DNA of 21,225 nt, from contig BFEA01000115.1 in NCBI GenBank assembly GCA_003427395.1, positions 551,384-572,608 on the forward strand, in the 5' to 3' direction. Under the pieces are notes generated by a model. That model was not told the DNA's origin. It made no database searches and was given only the letters and a program-made list of their open reading frames with translations. Every line of letters begins with the position of its first letter. The stretch's first letter is position 1. The DNA is from Chara braunii (taxonomy: Eukaryota; Streptophyta; Charophyceae; Charales; Characeae). This document shows positions 18,166 through 21,225 of this stretch, piece after piece. Both the position numbers and the translations under genes were made by a program.

Positions 18166-18759
18166 ACCGGTACGAAATGTCCCTGCTCCCCCGGGACGAA
18201 GCGGTGCACTCCCATGGGTCCGTGCGTGAAGTGCTGCAAGGACTGTGATTGCGGCAAGGGGATGAAGTGCGTTCAGGGACAGTGCAAACTCCCGTGCTGC
18301 CCGAAGGGGCTGAAGCGCTGCTTTCCCAACGGTCCCTGCGTGAGGTGCTGCAAGGATTGTGATTGTGGCAAGGGAATGAAATGCGTCCAGGGACAGTGCA
18401 AGCTCCCGTGCTGCCCGAAGGGACTGAAGCGCTGCGTTCCCAACGGTCCCTGCGTGACGTGCTGCAAGGACTGTGATTGTGGCGCGGGGAAGAAGTGCGT
18501 CCAGGGGCAGTGCAAGCCCTCGTGCGGGTGCCCGGCTGGACAGAAGCGCTGCGTCCCCAACGGTCCCTGCGTGAAGTGCTGTAAGGACTGCGATTGTGGC
18601 AAGGGGAGAAAGTGCGTCCAGGGACAGTGCAAGCTCCCGTGCTGCCCAAAGGGACTGAAGCGCTGCCTTCCCAACGGTCCGTGCGTGAAGTGCTGCAAGG
18701 ACTGTGAATGTGGCAAGGGGAAGAAGTGCGTTCAGGGACAGTGCAAGCCGGCGTGCTAG
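18091..18759 (+). CDS. Secreted cysteine-rich protein with five 38-residue ten-cysteine repeats
   Basis: An uninterrupted frame encodes 222 residues. I start it at the ATG at 18091, because the open frame upstream has no earlier ATG and this methionine begins a classic signal peptide: residues 1-25, hydrophobic core around 6-20, cleavage expected after A-D-A. The mature part is five tandem modules at residues 32-69, 70-107, 108-145, 147-184 and 185-222. Each follows C-x6-C-x5-C-x2-C-C-x2-C-x-C-x5-C-x4-C-x3-C. An extra Cys30 stands where a preceding module would end, giving 51 cysteines, about a quarter of the mature chain. Lysine is abundant, so each module is strongly basic. Differences between modules sit at a few sites, chiefly the residue after KRC, the one after CV and the one before KC. 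The pattern implies a disulfide-rich extracellular protein. I do not recognise the family; the CxCGxGxxC run only loosely recalls colipase/dickkopf-like or defence-peptide folds. Function is unknown: defence peptide, matrix protein or metal binder are all possible. Confidence 0.9.
   Translation: MGQFSAALAVVSLVLLASVLHVADATGTKCPCSPGTKRCTPMGPCVKCCKDCDCGKGMKCVQGQCKLPCCPKGLKRCFPNGPCVRCCKDCDCGKGMKCVQGQCKLPCCPKGLKRCVPNGPCVTCCKDCDCGAGKKCVQGQCKPSCGCPAGQKRCVPNGPCVKCCKDCDCGKGRKCVQGQCKLPCCPKGLKRCLPNGPCVKCCKDCECGKGKKCVQGQCKPAC
18184..18756 (+). repeat. Five-unit in-frame tandem repeat (114 bp) inside the cysteine-rich gene
   Basis: Units begin at 18184, 18298, 18412, 18529 and 18643. The period is 114 bp, with one extra glycine codon between units 3 and 4. 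Units stay highly alike at the nucleotide level, including silent positions, which indicates recent duplication or gene conversion rather than ancient repeats held only by protein selection. Because 114 is a multiple of three, frames on both strands stay open through the array, producing a false 357-residue antisense frame. Confidence 0.9.
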
Positions 18760-19120
18760 CACTGATTTGGAAGGCATTGCAGTTTGCCAGCCAGGAAAAT
18801 GCAGCGTTGTCTTCCTTGAAGCAGTGCTAGAAATGAACGGACGGTAGGTGCGTCGCCTTGCGGTGGAATCTGCAAGCGACCTTGGGGTCTGCAAGACTAG
18901 AGTCTATCGCCATGCGACGCGATCGCCTCCCGTAGATTACGGTCTTCAGATTTAATGACGACGTAGGCTCATGACCAATAGCCGAGGCGCCGGAGATGTT
19001 GTGGAAAAGTTGTACAGACTCTAGTACAGAGTGTGACGGCAGAGTGTTCTTTGTTTCCCGCAGTCATGTGGGACCCTTTTTGTTTTTTTGGAACGTCAAT
19101 AAAGCTTTGGCTGTGTTGCT
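18760..19120 (+). terminator. 3' UTR and AATAAA polyadenylation signal of the cysteine-rich gene
   Basis: After the TAG stop there is about 340 bp without coding features, then AATAAA at 19098-19103 followed by a TG/T-rich stretch, as expected for a cleavage site near 19115-19125. A 10-bp perfect inverted repeat (ACTAGAGTCT at 18896-18905, AGACTCTAGT at 19016-19025) lies within the UTR and could form a long-range stem. Confidence 0.6.
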
Positions 19121-19514
19121 GGGTAATCGGTGGGTATAGAGCTTTCGATCCACTACTAGTAGAGAAGGCACGAGCGCGGAGTGACTTGGAACATAGTCCT
19201 ACTATTCTTCTGCAGATTGTTAGGCTCGACCCTGAAGGATCCAGCTTGATCTTCTTTTCTGCTTCCTTTTTTAATAATGAAATATTAAATACATTTTAGC
19301 ATGCCACCGGTTCCTTGCGTACGTGTCCTCTTTTCTGATGGGGTTCTTTTCTCCACCGGAGTGTTGTTGATGGTTCTGCTGTCTTTACCTTCATGGATGG
19401 TGATGGGACACCTATGTATGTTCCGCTGTTTGTCGATGGAACGCCTCCGTATGTTTCCAGACTTGAACTAATGTACTTTCTACTCGGCAGAGAATGGTAA
19501 CAGGGGTTTTGAGT

Positions 19515-19673
19515 ACTCTCTCTCTCTCTCTCTCTCTTGCTCGCTCTCGATCGTGTGCTGGTGCACACAGCTGCAAACGTGTGCGCACACACATACACAC
19601 ACGAGGAGCGTTCTGACAGTACTACGTTCTAATAGTGAAGTGTGGGCAGACTAAACTCAAACACACACATGCA

Positions 19674-19745
<72 letters not shown>
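19515..19745 (+). repeat. (CT)n and long (AC)n microsatellites
   Basis: CT at about 19515-19537, AC-rich short runs near 19585-19600, and a long (AC)n at about 19662-19744. A (CCAC)n run follows at 19969-20008. Confidence 0.95.
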
Positions 19746-19747
<2 letters not shown>

Positions 19748-20080
19748 CTATTCTGAGCGCTCTCTCTCAGTGAAAGATGAAATGTGGGCACTGTGAGACC
19801 TGGTTGTTGCGAATTCAGAAGGTGACATGGGTTTTCTCTTTTTCTTTTTTGTGTTGTTTTTTTCTTTTTCTTTGTGGAATTTTGTATAGCCAGCGTGACA
19901 ACACAGTCCAGTACAGTCATGCCTTTTTGTGGAGTTGTGTGTAGTGAGCATGACAACGCACAATGACACACCCACGCACCCACCCACCCACCCACCCACC
20001 CACCCACACAAATGCACAGAGGCACAGGCACACAGGTAGGAACACAACTCACAAACACTACCCCTCTGGTTTAGGGGTAA

Positions 20081-20491
20081 GAGCCTCGTTCCACACCACT
20101 TGAAGTGCACACTAAGTGAGAAATTGTGATAAATTTACACTTACTCGATTTATGGGTCCATGTGCACTTCAGGAAACCCTTGAACAGGCTGCACTTGAAA
20201 CCGAACTCCACGGCTTGACCAATCCTGGACCAGGATCGCCTGCTGGAAAAAAAGAAAAACAAGAAAAAGGCCCCACCTGGAGTGCTGGAGGTAAGGGCTG
20301 GCACTGGAACTCAAGGTACCTCTAAGGGCGATTTTGGCTGTGTCGCCCTTGAGTCCCAAGGGCGCGCCCTTGACTCCCAAGGGCGCACCCTTGGGAGACG
20401 AAAAGTGAAAACAAAGCTGGCCTCTCTAAGGGAGGGGTGGAACGGTGATTTTTGCGTCGCTCTTGAACTCAAGTGGTGTGGAACGAGGCTC
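20081..20491. mobile_element. 411-bp MITE with perfect 23-bp TIRs and TAA duplication
   Basis: The ends are perfect inverted repeats of 23 bp starting GAGCCTCGTTCCACACCAC (20081-20103, 20469-20491), directly flanked by TAA (20078-20080, 20492-20494). A 3-bp TWA target duplication is the hallmark of PIF/Harbinger. The interior is palindromic: an inverted 11-mer at 20101-20111/20161-20171, a 16-bp perfect palindrome at 20357-20372 and a 10-bp stem with 4-base loop at 20374-20397. No coding frame. This is the best-preserved element in the window and looks recent. Confidence 0.85.
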
Positions 20492-20494
20492 TAA

Positions 20495-20964
20495 GACATG
20501 GTAAAGTTTATGGACAGATCTCATAAATTGAAGGGTAAGTTTCAAAAATAGCGTGTCGGGGTAGTTTCACAGAAAAAGATTGCGGGGCCCAAGTTTTGTT
20601 GCAAAAACATTTCTTTTGTTGCTGCTCTAGAGGTCCCGGTTGTTTAGCAGGAAACATATTTGCAGGTGGGGTCCCACTTTCCTTGCAAAACTAGATCTTT
20701 GACCTGTATAACATTTCTGCTGCTAGGGGTGTCCCATATGCAAAACTAGATTTTGAAAATGCGCTATTTCTTCAATAACCTCTAAATTGAAAGCACTGTG
20801 CACTAGGGGTGTCCCATATGTGAATCTATATATGGGCCCGATAAGCATCGCACTACAGCTGCAAAAAGCAAGAATGTTTTCATTAAAAGTGAAATTATTT
20901 TCATGTTCAATTTTTCTTCAAGTGTAAAATGACACACTTCAGAGCTGTGTGTCTATTCAATGTG
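20495..20964. other. Intergenic DNA with an 18-bp direct repeat
   Basis: CTAGGGGTGTCCCATATG occurs at about 20725 and 20803, and GCAAAACTAGATYTT occurs twice near 20684 and 20741. No gene is seen. Confidence 0.5.
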
Positions 20965-21144
20965 CAATTTTGGGGGAGTGACTTCTTCCCCACCAATCAA
21001 TCAATCACTCAGTCAACCAATAAAAAAAAGTAAAAAAAAAAACGAAAAAAAACGGCTTTCAAACCCTGCGCAAGTGAGTGAGTGTGTGTGTGTGTGTGTG
21101 TGTGTGTTTGATTGGGTGGGGGTGGGGGGGGCGACCCATCTCCC

Positions 21145-21179
<35 letters not shown>

Positions 21180-21205
21180 AAATTAAAAAGTTAAAAAAAA
21201 AGATG
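20965..21205 (+). repeat. Compound satellite, second locus, runs off the window
   Basis: The blocks are TTCCCCACCAATCAATCAATC, A-rich, CTTTCAAACCCTGCGCAAG, (GT)n, a G-rich run, CTCCCACCA with (ATCA)n, A-rich, TTTCAAACC. The period is about 155 bp. TTTGATTGGGTGGG (21107-21120) and CCCACCAATCAA (21142-21153) are inverse, so each unit can fold back. The array probably continues past the right edge. Confidence 0.75.
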
Positions 21206-21225
21206 AAAAAAACCATTTTCAAACC

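Noticed and set aside
17821-18894. 357-codon antisense frame across the cysteine-rich gene
   Set aside because: The 114-bp units keep any frame open on either strand. Its sequence is a repeat shadow running into the CT microsatellite, and the plus strand has the signal peptide and regular cysteines.

Overview
The window looks like intergenic, transposon-rich DNA from a large multicellular-type eukaryotic nuclear genome. Evidence: long (GT)n, (GA)n, (TTTC)n and (CAAT)n microsatellites, tRNA-derived SINEs, MITE-like terminal-inverted-repeat elements, a decayed Ty3-type pol, a U6 snRNA relic, hammerhead ribozymes, and one gene with an AATAAA signal. The lineage cannot be fixed from this sequence. 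A plant or charophyte-alga source is my weak preference (type III hammerhead, Tourist-like MITEs); an invertebrate is not excluded. Only one protein gene is convincing. Most other open frames are shadows of repeats.

Layout: 1-1.6 kb is a mosaic of dispersed repeats, a decayed tRNA-SINE and a 122-bp MITE. 1.7-3.2 kb holds a ~95-bp tandem duplication and a ~1.17-kb TIR element whose interior carries an unusual cluster of short perfect hairpins. 3.5-4.4 kb holds direct repeats, a tRNA-like pol III promoter, a degenerate ~97-bp minisatellite and a type III hammerhead relic. 4.4-7.8 kb is mostly unrecognised, with a compact type I hammerhead at 6064-6126. 8.0-8.5 kb is a second copy of the repeat seen at 1.1-1.5 kb. 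8.8-9.2 kb is a compound satellite. 9.2-10.2 kb has one unassigned open frame. 10.49-11.27 kb (minus strand) is the 3' end of a Ty3-type pol: integrase, GPY/F-like and chromodomain-like remains, broken by stops and frameshifts. 11.3-13.7 kb is AT-rich with local duplications. 13.7-14.7 kb has two foldback/TIR elements. 15.2-16.0 kb has two head-to-head tRNA-SINEs, the right one followed by a 28-nt exact U6 fragment. 16.3-18.0 kb is repeat DNA with long microsatellites.

The gene at 18091-18759 encodes a secreted, very basic protein of 222 residues: a signal peptide followed by five near-identical 38-residue modules with ten cysteines each. I do not recognise the family. A 3' UTR with AATAAA follows. 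The right end carries a perfect 23-bp-TIR MITE with a TAA target duplication and a foldback compound satellite.

The most interesting points are the two hammerhead ribozymes of different topology, the ten-cysteine tandem repeat gene, the SINE-U6 chimera, the hairpin-dense interior of the 2-3.2 kb element, and a set of elements sharing GRGCCTCG termini. All structures were found by eye; no folding or database search was run.
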